Source: Clarkia xantiana subsp. parviflora
Taxonomy: Eukaryota > Streptophyta > Magnoliopsida > Myrtales > Onagraceae
DNA length: 64,000 nucleotides
NCBI GenBank assembly: GCA_036873135.1
Contig: JAPTYO010000008.1
Span: 30,096,761 to 30,160,760 of the forward strand
Direction: 5' to 3'
Below, piece by piece: positions 54,992 through 64,000 of this stretch. A model generated the notes under the pieces. The model worked only from the letters and a program-made list of their open reading frames with translations, was not told the DNA's origin and made no database searches. The position numbers were made by a program, and so were the translations under genes. Each line of letters starts with the position of its first letter. The first letter of the stretch is position 1.

Positions 54992-56355
54992 CTACTCAAG
55001 ATGATGGTATTAGCTTAAAGAGTGATTCTCTGTATGACACATCAGCAAAACATTGGCTACGCGCCTATTTCTCCTTCAGACACACGCGCTCTTCTTGAGT
55101 ATCAATTCAATAAACTTATGAATGTCAGTTTCAATATGGAATAGAAGAAGAAACGATCAATTTCCCACATTCAATTGACTCCTTCACGATGATATTTCAA
55201 ATCATATATTAACATAGCCTGGGACAATTCCTACTACAGAGACGCTTCAATCTCCTCTCAATTAAACCATAATAAAAGATTAAAAAGGGGAAATTCAACA
55301 CCTTCATATATCTCTTCATCTTCAAAAAAATACATATATAGACCAATCTATGCAGCTCGACCGTGGCAACGTTACCACCGAGACGGCTTGAAATCCGGCA
55401 ATGGACGAAGCAGGTCCGTCAATGCGGTTCACACTCACCTGGCTACATACCAGATCTGGATTAGGACCCAGATGATCTGTGGTGCCGATACCTACCCAGA
55501 TTATCACATTGCCTTGCTGCGCCTCAGGATCTTCACATGACCGTTAACGGGGGTCGTTGAATGAACAAATATGACAATCAGAGAAGCTGGAGCAGCATTG
55601 CATCTCCACTTGGCTGTAGGTGTACACGGAGGCGGCTTGCATACATCGATCTTGACTGAAATGAGGAGGGGGCAGTCGGAGAAACCGATACAAACATCAC
55701 AGAAGCTGAAGATTCCCTTGAATCTCCACCCGGACGAAAGTGGAGGTGGAGGCGGAGGCGGACTGCATGCATCAAACCCGGAGGCGAATCGACTGGGCGA
55801 TGAGAGGAGTCGGTGTGGGCGGATGCGACTGCGTGGGTGGAGGCTGCTTGGATTTAGACATGGCTGCCATAGAGGAGATTTGTCGTCGTCAGAGAGCAAT
55901 GAAGTTGAAAATACTCTGCCTTGATAGCTAGGTTTATTTATTATTATTTTAATGTGGGCCGATATTAAAGCCCAGAAGCAGGTAGTGGAGCCGAAGCTGC
56001 GGGAATCAGGCCACATGTTGTTTGCTTGATCTCATACGCGTAGCAATATATGATGTCAATCAACAACTCACCACATGAACACTCAGCAAAAAAAAAAAAA
56101 AAATCATCACATGGACAGCTGGAAAGCCAAATGTTGTCAACTTCTTTTTTCTAAATCTTTCTGAAAAATTGTTTTGTTCTTTATAATTTTTTTGTATGAT
56201 TAAGAATGTTTGTTTTTTTCATTTAGTTATTGTAAATTTAATAATACAATTTTTATTTGTGTCTGGTTAGATAAATAGTATTATGTATCATATATTAATA
56301 ATTTTCAATTTAGTGGTGGCGTTATTTATTATTATTATTATCGTTATTATTATTA
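54992..56355. other. Unassigned region with one doubtful ORF
   Basis: A 170-residue minus-strand frame at 55504-56016 and a 117-residue plus-strand frame at 55571-55924 overlap in a GC-rich patch. Neither has a recognisable domain, and the proline run comes from a GGAGGC repeat. The patch may be a captured exon. Bases 56040-56355 are AT-rich. Confidence 0.3.
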
Positions 56356-56880
56356 TGTTATGAATATATTTAGTGGATGTTCAATATTATGTGTATATAT
56401 CATCTTCCTTATTTAGACTTTCCTAGTATTGAATTTACTTCCTCCCCAAGTCTATGTAATCCCTATATAAGGGCTCCTATGTGTAATAATAAGATTATCA
56501 AGTTCTCTCTTTTATTACCTCTCTACTTTCATAACACGTTATCAGCACGAAATTGCTCGATCTTAAATTGTCAGACATTCGAAGCAGACGATCAAGTTCA
56601 TGAAAGTGAAAGAAGACGATGGCGAAAACAAAAATCCCCTAACGATCACTTCGAGTTCGAGCTAGGTTGAATGGAAATAAATTCAAAGAAGATGGAAGGG
56701 GATCTTCGAAATTAAAGGCGAGAACAACACCGAAAGAGAACAATATCGAAAAAAAATTGAAAAGGGTGATTTTTTTTTCTCATTAATTTATATTAATTGC
56801 CTCAAATCTTAAGTTTTTATTATTTCTACTTGATATTCTGTTCCTAATATTGTTGTTTATTTGATAGATGCTAGATTTAT
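56356..56880 (+). mobile_element. Small Copia LTR with adjoining internal fragment
   Basis: A 181-bp LTR (56356-56536) has matched ends TGTTATGA and CATAACA and a CTATATAAGG box near 56463-56472. It is followed by CGTTATCAGCACGA, a primer site typical of some plant Copia elements. About 340 bp of AT-rich internal sequence follows, then the gag of T4A begins. The 3' LTR is not seen, so the copy is truncated. Confidence 0.65.
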
Positions 56881-56890
56881 TGGAATCAAT

Positions 56891-57831
56891 CTATGTCGGA
56901 TCATCGATGTCACTAGCAGGTTTTTTCGGTCCATCCGTGTGACAGATGTCAGCATCGCCTTGGCTTGTCCTTGTGGAAGTACCTTCTTTGTGTATTTTGG
57001 ATGACTCTGCTTGAGGCTTCTTTGGAGAGCTGTCGCCTTGATCGGTAAATTGATTTAATTTGCCTTTGAGGACGAAGTTGTTAATGCGGAGACGTAGGCT
57101 GACACAATTGTTTGTCTTGTGGCCGAAGACTTCGTGGTGTTCACACCACTTGTTTTTGTCTTTCCCCAACGGGCTGTTTCTGAAATTGTTCGGTGCTTTC
57201 CACATTTTTGCATTCTTCAGTTCTTTCAATATTTCGGACGGTGGGGCTTTCAAAGGAATGCAGTCCGTGAGGTTTACTCCTTTTGGCTTCTGGAAATTTC
57301 CTTGAAGGGGGCTTATTGGCTTAGGCTGCCAATTTTTTCCCTGCTGACCGCTTGAAGGCGGTTTTGCTTGATTCTGCTTTGGGGGTTGTTTCCATGCCTC
57401 CTTTTGGTGTTGTGCTATCACATGCAGGTTGCATGAGCGTGCGGCTTCGTGCCTTGGCTGTTGGTACTGGAGGGTACCTTCCGTGCATTGTGCGGGGGAT
57501 GCATTTCTTGTTGGAGTGAAGAAAGCATTGGATGTGGCAACAGGGATGTGGAAGGATCCAAGTTGTCTTCTTATTGTCTTCTTATTGTCTTCTGCAAAGT
57601 CATGGGTAAGGCGTTGTGGTATGCGATGTGCTCCTTGTGCTGTGCGCCGGGCACATTGTTGATCGGTGTGGATGAAGCTACGGAAGTAGCGCTTGGGATG
57701 TGGGAGGATCCCGACTGGCTCCCAGCTGGAGTTTGGCCTCCTGCTCTTTTATTTGCCGGGGACTTCCTGGGACGCCCTGGCCTTTTCCTTGGGTTTTTCA
57801 CCTCTTCGGGAGGGTTGTGATCACTCGCCAT
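56891..57831 (-). pseudogene. gag: T4A gag, broken and truncated
   Basis: The first frame (57831-57571) starts with ATG 52 bases from the LTR and is Pro- and Lys-rich. After a frame break a second frame (57421-56891) carries NLTDCIPLKAP and the knuckle CEHHEVFGHKTNNC, closely matching T3 gag. The rest of the element is lost to the left, where the small Copia fragment begins. Confidence 0.8.
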
Positions 57832-57865
57832 GATTTCTGCGGTACGGTAGCTTGTTTGTTCGAAT

Positions 57866-57882
57866 CACGTAGACGGCGCCAA
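57866..57882 (-). promoter_or_regulatory. Primer-binding site of T4A
   Basis: The minus strand reads TTGGCGCCGTCTACGTG next to the LTR. The TGGCGCCGT core is as in T1 and T2. Confidence 0.75.
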
Positions 57883-58027
57883 TGTTGCGTCCGGATGAAC
57901 TAAGTCGTGGGGACGCGTCTATTCGCGTGGTTATGCGGGCCTTTGTAACCCTTCCGTTGGGAGGAGGTTGGGTCACTGACGAGTGTTCAGGCTTGCTCCC
58001 GGGTGAGGATTGTGTCTCGGATTGGCT

Positions 58028-58163
58028 GTGACTCGGTACGGATGTGACTCAGTGCGGATGTGACTCAGTGCGGATGTGACTCAGGGCGGATGTGACTCAG
58101 TGCGGATGTGACTCAGGGCGGATGTGACTCAGTGCGGATGTGACTCAGGGCGGATGTGACTCG
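58028..58163. repeat. 16-bp array of TGACTCA motifs in the T4 LTR
   Basis: CGGATGTGACTCAGTG-like units of 16 bp repeat about nine times: seven carry TGACTCA and two carry TGACTCG. TGACTCA is the GCN4-type bZIP site. The array lies downstream of the LTR TATA box, in the transcribed R-U5 part. Confidence 0.85.
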
Positions 58164-58559
58164 GTTATGTCCCAAACGTCGGATCCTGCACTAAGGACCA
58201 ATGCTAGCACGGAGAGGGGGGGGGTGGTGCTAGCGGAGCCCTCTCCGATGCTTAAGTCACTATAGTGGCAAAAAGGTAATTTCTAGAGAGAGAGAATTTC
58301 TAGAGAGAAGTCAGAGCTCAAAATACTAAAGTTGGGCAAATGAGAGAATGTGTGAAAATAGGTGGCCAAGACCTCCTATTTATAGGCTTTCTTGGGACCG
58401 GACCCGGTTTTAGAGCGGTTTGATGACGGTTCAAGATCATGCGGTAACCGTCATCCATATTGGTAATGTGCGAACTTCACTTCTCTACACGCAACGGTAA
58501 TCGCGGATACGGTAGTCGCGCGATACCCGTAAGGTAATCCGGACCTCGTCGAATTTGGG

Positions 58560-58675
58560 CAATTCGGCGAGGTCCGGATTGCCGCGCAACCCGGACCTCC
58601 GGATTGCGAGCAACCCGGAGGTCCGGATTGCGAGCAACCCGGAGGTCCGGTTTGCGAGCAACCCGGACGCGCGTA
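58560..58675. repeat. 24-bp array in U3 of the T4 LTR
   Basis: AACCCGGAGGTCCGGATTGC units repeat about four times with a 24-bp period. Related CCGGA motifs occur in the T3 LTR. Confidence 0.75.
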
Positions 58676-58794
58676 AAGGTGCTTCCGGACCGTTTTAATA
58701 CCGTGGGAGATGTTTTTAAACCGAGATGTAATTTTCCACACGTTTACGAGGCCCGAAATGTAAACACGAACCCGAATTGGACATTTATCCATCA

Positions 58795-58811
58795 CTTGCC
58801 CCCGAGTCAAG
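58795..58811 (-). promoter_or_regulatory. Polypurine tract of T4B
   Basis: CTTGCCCCCGAGTCAAG on the plus strand. It is the reverse of the T3 tract and directly abuts the LTR. Confidence 0.85.
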
Positions 58812-60210
58812 TAACGGTTTAGAACCTTTCTTGACTCTATTTTAAGTTAGGATATTTGTCCAATTTGAGTTTGACGCTAACCTTTCGATTTTGATCGTTG
58901 GTTGGACGCAAGCATCTTGATTTCGTCCGTCGCTTGGTTTTCCGGTCGAATGGCTTTGTTTCCTACCATCATGGTTAGTATAATAGGAAATGTATATGCG
59001 CGAATATGATTATCGTCGGAGACATGAGCAAACGGTAATGTGCTATGCGAACATGTATCTATCCATATGCGTACATAAGTAATAGTCATGACAAGATTGT
59101 AATTACGCAATGCAAGAAATAGAAGTCGTACGTTTCTAAAATGACTAAGTGATTACCGAATCGTGAAACATGCGATTGCAACATACGTGTATAGTAATGG
59201 ATTTGATACGTGCAATGTCAAGACATGCATAGGAGTAGATATTTTAAGAGGAGAGGGTAGAGTGTACCGTAGGGGTTTAGTCTTGAGTGTAGGTAAACTA
59301 ATCCTTTGATCCTTATCCACAAAGCATCTCTTTGGGATTAGTAAATACACACATCCCCATTTATCCTTCCAGCATCCTAAGAGTTCACCATTCCACTCCC
59401 TTTGCAGGTAATTCACTCACTCTTTCCCGAAATTGCTTTTGTGCTCAAAATTTCTTCGCCGTCGTGGAGCTTAGATACGTTTTGACAGTTTCGAGTCTGA
59501 TATTTTGCTTGTTTTTGGAAGCTGACACAACCATTCGACTCGGTTCGTCCCAAGGATTCCAACGCCACCTTCGGAGCCTCCAGGAGCCACCGGACGCGCC
59601 CTCACGCGCCGCCGCGAGTGGGGCTTCTTCGCCGGAGCGTGTGGGCCACGCGCCGCCTTCCCGACCTCGCCTCGTTGCGGTCCTTACCTTCCCGGAATCG
59701 TCTCGACGAGGGGAATCCATTGGGATACTTTTCGTCACGTTTTGAGGTAGTTTAGAAACCCAATTTTAAAAGATAGCTTCGACTTGATTTCGAATGTCGC
59801 CGGATTGTTGTTCGTTTGAGCTATTTTTAGTTGTTGACATGTGGGACTGCTTGTTGATGTTTATACGTCGAGTAATTGCTGATTGGTTGCCATCATTATC
59901 GTTGTTTATCCATTTCCATGGGTATTTGATGTAGAATTTCCCGTATCTTCGCGTAGAAGCTTTTTTGGTCGATATGCATGATTTTCCTTTTTGGCGGGTT
60001 TTTTGGTTGACGGGGATTGCCCAATAACTTTAGGCATAGTCACTAGTCGTCTTGACGCCTTAGAGAAAAATTTCTCTTAAGCGTTGCTACGTTCGATCCT
60101 TACGGTTTGTCGCGTTAATTCCATCGTTTGCATGATAACTCCTTAAGACGTTAGTCCCCTCTATGGTACATACCAACTTTACTATGTGCGTGGAACTTGG
60201 CTACGTGCGT
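58812..60210 (+). other. Presumed aORF leader region of T4B
   Basis: A 137-residue open frame at 59332-59745 ends in a GC-rich Arg/Pro/Ala stretch and has no known domain. A similar GC-rich patch is seen in T3 near 32090-32270. It may be the 5' leader of the aORF transcript. Otherwise nothing was recognised. Confidence 0.35.
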
Positions 60211-60218
60211 TGACTTTT

Positions 60219-60388
60219 GATACGCGCGTTGACTTTGATACGCGCATTGATGTTGATACGCGCGTTGATGTTGATACGCGCGTTGATGTTGATACGCGCA
60301 CGCGCGTCGATGTTGATACTCGCGTCGATGTTGATACGCGCGTTGATGTTGATACGCGCGTTGATGTTGATACGCGCGTTGATGTTGA
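60219..60388. repeat. 18-bp tandem array
   Basis: GATACGCGCGTTGATGTT repeats about nine times with few changes. Because 18 is divisible by three, all frames stay open and give false ORFs. Confidence 0.9.
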
Positions 60389-60559
60389 GCGTCAGGTATA
60401 AACTGTTGGTTATTACCTGCAAGTATGCTAAAACACTTAGAAAATATTTAAACGATATCTAACGCTTGTTACCATAGATGTCGTTGTATGAGCTTTGTCG
60501 ATGAGCGTCGTAGGTGTGCTTAGGGGACATAGCTACTCGTTGTATGCAATCCATCTTTG

Positions 60560-61216
60560 TTGACATGTATGTGCGTACATGGAAATTCTTAGAAAATATT
60601 CTCCCATTGTCGACATGTATGTACGTACATGGAAACACTTAGAAAATATTTTCCCCTTGTTGACATGCAACCTTGTTGACATGTATGTACGTACATGGAA
60701 ACACTTAGAAAATATTCTCCCATTGTCGACATGTATCCCTGTCGACATGTATGTACGTACATGGAAACACTTAGAAACTATTCTCCCCTTGTCGACATGC
60801 ATCCTCGTCGACATGCATGTACGTACATGGAAACACTTAGAAAATATTTTCTCCTTGTCGACATGCATCCTTGTCGACATGTATGTACTTACATGGAAAC
60901 ACTTAGAAAATATTTTCTCCTTGTCGACATGCATCCTTGTCGACATGTATGTACGTACATGGAAACACTTAGAAAATATTTTCTCCTTGTCGATATGCAT
61001 CCTTGTCGACATGTATGTACGTACATGGAAACACTTAGAAAATATTTTCTCCTTGTCGATATGCATCCTTGTCGACATGTATGTACGTACATGGAAACAC
61101 TTAGAAAATATTTTCTCCTTGTCGACATGTATCCTTGTCGACATGTATGTACGTACATGGAAACACTTAGAAAATATTTTCTCCTTGTCGACATGTATGT
61201 ACGTACATGGAAACAT
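60560..61216. repeat. 66-bp tandem array
   Basis: Nine or so units contain CATGTATGTACGTACATGG, GAAACACTTAGAAAATATTT and CTCCTTGTCGACATG. GGAAAC recurs at 61027, 61093 and 61159, an exact 66-bp step. Each unit holds the palindrome ATGTACGTACAT and a GTCGAC. Two overlapping 329-residue ORFs on opposite strands are artefacts of this and the next array. Confidence 0.9.
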
Positions 61217-61769
61217 GATACGCGCGTTAACTTTGATACGCGCGTTGATGTTGATACGCGCGTTAACCCTGATACGCGCATTGATGTTGATATGCGCGAT
61301 AACCTTGATACGCGCGTTGATGTTGATACGCGCGTTAACCCTGATACGCGCGTTGCGTGTTAACCTTGATACGTGCATTGGTGTTGATACGCGTGTTAAC
61401 CTTGATACGCGCATTGATGTTGATACGCGCGTTAACCTTGATACGCGTGTTGATGTTGATACGCGCGTTAACCTTGATACGCGCATTGATGTTGATATAC
61501 GCGTTAACCTTGATACGCGCATTGATGTTGATACGCGCGTTAACCCTGATACGCGCGTTGCGCGTTAACCTTGATACGTGCATTGGTGTTGATACGCGCG
61601 TTAACCTTGATACGCGCATTGATGTTGATACGCGCGTTAACCTTGATACGCGTGTTGATGTTGATACGCGTGTTAACCTTGATATGCGCATTGATGTTGA
61701 TATGCGCGTTAACCTTGATACGCGCATTGATGTTGATATGCGCGTTAACCTTGATATGCGCGTTGATGT
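61217..61769. repeat. 36-bp higher-order array of 18-bp monomers
   Basis: Two monomer types alternate: GATACGCGCGTTAACCTT and GATACGCGCATTGATGTT. There are about 31 monomers. The second type is the same as in the 60219 array, so this array arose by dimer formation and amplification. Confidence 0.9.
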
Positions 61770-61969
61770 GTTGAAGAGGTTGCCCTCCTTGCGCGATGCT
61801 TGTTACTTGTTGCCCGGAGACTTAATAAGTCTTGTACGTCCGTGGTTGTCTCACATGGAGCATCTGTTGCATAAGTGCTTGAATAAGTGTTGGTGCGCGT
61901 TTGCGCACTGACTGTATTGTTGATAGCACTTTCCAAGATATTAGATCTTGTTGATTTTCCAAGTTATCG

Positions 61970-62176
61970 CTGGCTGCAGTTTCTGTTTTTAGCATAATTC
62001 TTGAAAGATCCGACGCAGGGGCGTGTTCCTCGAGCGATTCTTGGTTCTTTATGCTGAGAATGACCGTGCTAACTCTTTCTTGTGATAAGAGAAATAGAGT
62101 TGAGGGTTGTGTAGTGGCGTCTTCTGCCCCCCGGTCGAGGGACCGGCCCAAGGAGGAGCGTTACTCCTACTGAGGT
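61970..62176 (+). pseudogene. aORF exon of T4B
   Basis: The sequence matches the T3 aORF exon at 30100-30296 in inverted orientation, including a CCPPVEGPAQGGA-type stretch (PPVEGPARGGA in T3), and ends at a GTAAGT donor. The following exons (ALPGIKRDD and the coiled coil) were not found to the right, so the gene is truncated. Confidence 0.65.
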
Positions 62177-63238
62177 AAGTGTTTGTTGATAATTCTTTGT
62201 TCATGCTTTTGCTTGCATGACATTTCGTCACCTGGACATTGTTAAGTGTTGTGATCGCCCCTCTTGGCTAGACTCCAAGGCATGGCGAGATGGGTAGAGC
62301 ATAGGATGTTGCGACTTGCACATTGTAGATTTTGTTTGGAGAAAACGGTGGCAATTTCTGCTTGTTCCGCCGAGTCCTGTTAGAGATGATGACATTCTTT
62401 AATCTGTGCCATTTTTGGATATGTTGAACTCGTTTCTGAGTCTGTTTGCCCCCCGGCTTCTATGCTTGAAGACTTGTTGTAGTTGTTCCTTAGCTGTTGC
62501 TTACGACTTGTTCGCTTTGAACTACGTCGTTTGAACCTGCTTTATACATAGTAGTTTGCATGATAACTTGTTAGTAATATTTCATACCGTTATCACTTAC
62601 TGTTTTTATTGAATGTGGATGACTAGTAACGTAGACATAGTCCCTGCGGTCGTGACCAATAGCCACTTCCTGATTGATAAGTTGAGATGTTCTCCTGATT
62701 GCCTGCCTGATGCATTATGCATATTGCCCTTCTTTCCTGAATAGCTTGCCGCTATATTTGTTGCAACCTGCCAGCGTGTATCAACCCGCGTTGGGGAAGC
62801 ATATGTAAAAATATTATTTGAGGGATGTTATCTTTGCTAAGCAAGATACTAGTTTATACCGTCTCTTAGTTCCACTCTATGGCGACGTTGTACAAGACTC
62901 GACTTGTAAATTTTATGAGTTTTAAACCGGGAGCGCACCTGCCAGCGTGTATCAACCCGCGTTGGGGAAGCATACATAAAAACATTTTAGTTTTTGAAGA
63001 AGCATTTTGTGAATCCTAAAAAGCTTGTTGGTAAAATATTTGAGAAAATATTTTGCCATTGAATGTGATACATCCAAAAAACCATGTTGATAAATTTTTT
63101 GGAAAAGTGTTTGAAAAAAAAAAAAAATATGTGATACATGATTCCTGCGTCCAGGGACCATGTAACACTTTTTTGAGAATATGAATTGTGATGCATGCTT
63201 TCTGCGTCCAGGAACCATGCAACACGGTTTGAAAATCT
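62177..63238. repeat. T4B non-coding region with short direct repeats
   Basis: CCTGCCAGCGTGTATCAACC occurs at 62769 and again at 62939, each followed by CGCGTTGGGGAAGCATA; the copies are 170 bp apart. TCTGCGTCCAGG-ACCATG-AACAC-like blocks repeat at about 63146 and 63204. Bases 62840-62945 match T3 28550-28650 inverted. No gene was seen. Confidence 0.7.
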
Positions 63239-63329
63239 GTAGTACGGAATTGTCATCTTAATCAGAGGACTTTGCCGTATAAAACGAACCCTGATGGCAT
63301 TCGTAGTATGGGAGTGTCGTCTAAACAGA

Positions 63330-64000
63330 GGACATTCGTCATGAAGAGTGAACCCTAAACAGGATATACACACTTAGAGTGAACCCTAAACAGGGTATAC
63401 ACACTTAGAGTGAGGTCGTTATCTAAACAGAGAACTTCCGTCATGAAGAGTGAACCCTAAACAGGGTATACACACTTAGAGTGAACCCTAAACAGGGTAT
63501 ACACACTTAGAGTGAGGTCGTTGTCTAAACAGAGAACTTCCGTCATGAAGAGTGAACCCTAAACAGGGTATACACACTTAGAGTGAACCCTAAACAGGGT
63601 AAACACACTTAGAGTGAGGTCGTTGTCTAAACAGAGAACTTCCGTCATGAAGAGTGAACCCTAAACAGGGTATACACACTTAGAGTGAACCCTAAACAGG
63701 GTATACACTTAGAGTGAGGTCGTTGTCTAAACAGAGAACTTCCGTCATGAAGAGTGAACCCTAAACAGGGTATACACACTTAGAGTGAACCCTAAACAGG
63801 GTATACACTTAGAGTGAGGTCGTTGTCTAAACAGAGAACTTCCGTCATGAAGAGTGAACCCTAAACAGGGTATACACACTTAGAGTGAGGTCGTTGTCTA
63901 AACAGAGAACTTCCGTCATGAAGAGTGAACCCTAAACAGGGTATACACACTTAGAGTGAACCCTAAACAGGGTATACACTTAGAGTGAGGTCGTTGTCTA
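63330..64000. repeat. About 100-bp composite tandem array, runs off the window
   Basis: CGTCATGAAGAGTGAACCCT recurs at about 63439, 63541, 63643, 63743, 63843 and 63914. Each unit holds one or two copies of a 31-bp subunit (GAGTGAACCCTAAACAGGGT plus ATACACACTTA) and one GAGGTCGTTGTCTAAACAGA block. The array continues beyond base 64000. Confidence 0.9.

Larger units (their letters stand above)
57883..58794 (-). repeat. LTR shared by two T4 copies
   Basis: The 912-bp LTR begins on the plus strand with TGTTGCGTCC beside a primer-binding site and ends with TTATCCATCA beside a polypurine tract. It thus serves as the 5' LTR of the copy to the left (T4A) and as the 3' LTR of the copy to the right (T4B). 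A TATA-like CCTATAAATAGG lies on the minus strand near 58376-58386. Its U3 is similar to that of T3. Confidence 0.85.
58795..64000 (-). mobile_element. Tat element T4B, 3' part (continues past window)
   Basis: Next to the shared LTR lies a polypurine tract (58795-58811). After it come an aORF leader, long tandem arrays, an aORF exon on the plus strand (about 61970-62176) and a further array that runs to the window end. Bases 61970-62180 and 62840-62945 match T3 in inverted orientation. Gag and pol would lie to the right of the window. Confidence 0.75.

Noticed and set aside
55504..56016. 170-residue minus-strand ORF as a gene
   Set aside because: No recognisable domain, overlaps an equally long plus-strand frame, and much of it is a GGAGGC-derived proline run. 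Kept only as a doubtful region.
60560..61216. CRISPR-like appearance of regularly spaced repeats
   Set aside because: The whole 66-bp unit is repeated, with no unique spacers, and the sequence is plant DNA. It is a tandem array.
60533..61568. Two 329-residue ORFs on opposite strands with regular repeats
   Set aside because: They are created by 18-, 36- and 66-bp tandem units, all divisible by three, which keep frames open on both strands. No ATG context, domain or codon signal supports a protein.
63240..64000. Telomere-like CCCTAAA in the terminal array
   Set aside because: CCCTAAA occurs once per subunit as part of CCCTAAACAGGG and never as consecutive heptamers, so it is not telomeric repeat.

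Overview
The window looks like repeat-rich, gene-poor heterochromatin of a flowering plant. Nearly all recognisable sequence comes from plant transposable elements: Tat-lineage Ty3/Gypsy LTR retrotransposons, a Ty1/Copia element, a CACTA element, Helitron ends, Harbinger, hAT and Mutator-type miniature elements, and a decayed LINE. I recognise no intact host gene and no RNA gene. The species cannot be named from the sequence.

Layout. Bases 1-10633 hold a minus-strand Tat element (T1) with gag, pol, an antisense extra ORF (aORF) and a palindrome-rich LTR. Bases 10634-17584 are mostly AT-rich DNA with two exon-like host fragments, a Helitron 3' end, a 1,046-bp Harbinger-type element with TAA duplications, and LINE remnants. 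Bases 17585-41562 are one CACTA element with a 3-bp ATA duplication. It split the LINE RNase H reading frame, which resumes at 41563. Inside the CACTA sit a Helitron end, captured host exons and a Copia element (22513-40140). Inside the Copia sit a solo LTR (24403-25241) and a defective Tat element (T3, 25468-33940). Bases 42416-53967 are a nearly complete, young Tat element (T2): its LTRs differ by 5 substitutions and two 1-base indels over about 760 bp. Bases 54338-54983 are an hAT-like element. Bases 56356-64000 hold a small Copia LTR and two Tat copies of the T3 family that share one LTR (T4A/T4B), followed by long satellite-like arrays.

How the parts work together. In the Tat elements gag forms the particle, and pol supplies protease, reverse transcriptase, two RNase H domains and integrase. 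A second gene lies on the opposite strand between pol and the 3' LTR. In T2 it has its own TATA box, two supported introns and an open 846-residue reading frame. Relatives of it are recognisable in T1, T3 and T4B. Antisense extra ORFs are a known feature of Tat elements, but their function is unknown, so this is the best candidate here for an under-described system. Different tandem arrays in each element, lying near the aORF or in the LTR, look like seeds for satellite DNA.

Relative ages follow from nesting and LTR divergence: LINE, then CACTA, then Copia (LTRs about 4% different), then T3 and the solo LTR. T2 (about 1% different) is probably among the most recent insertions.
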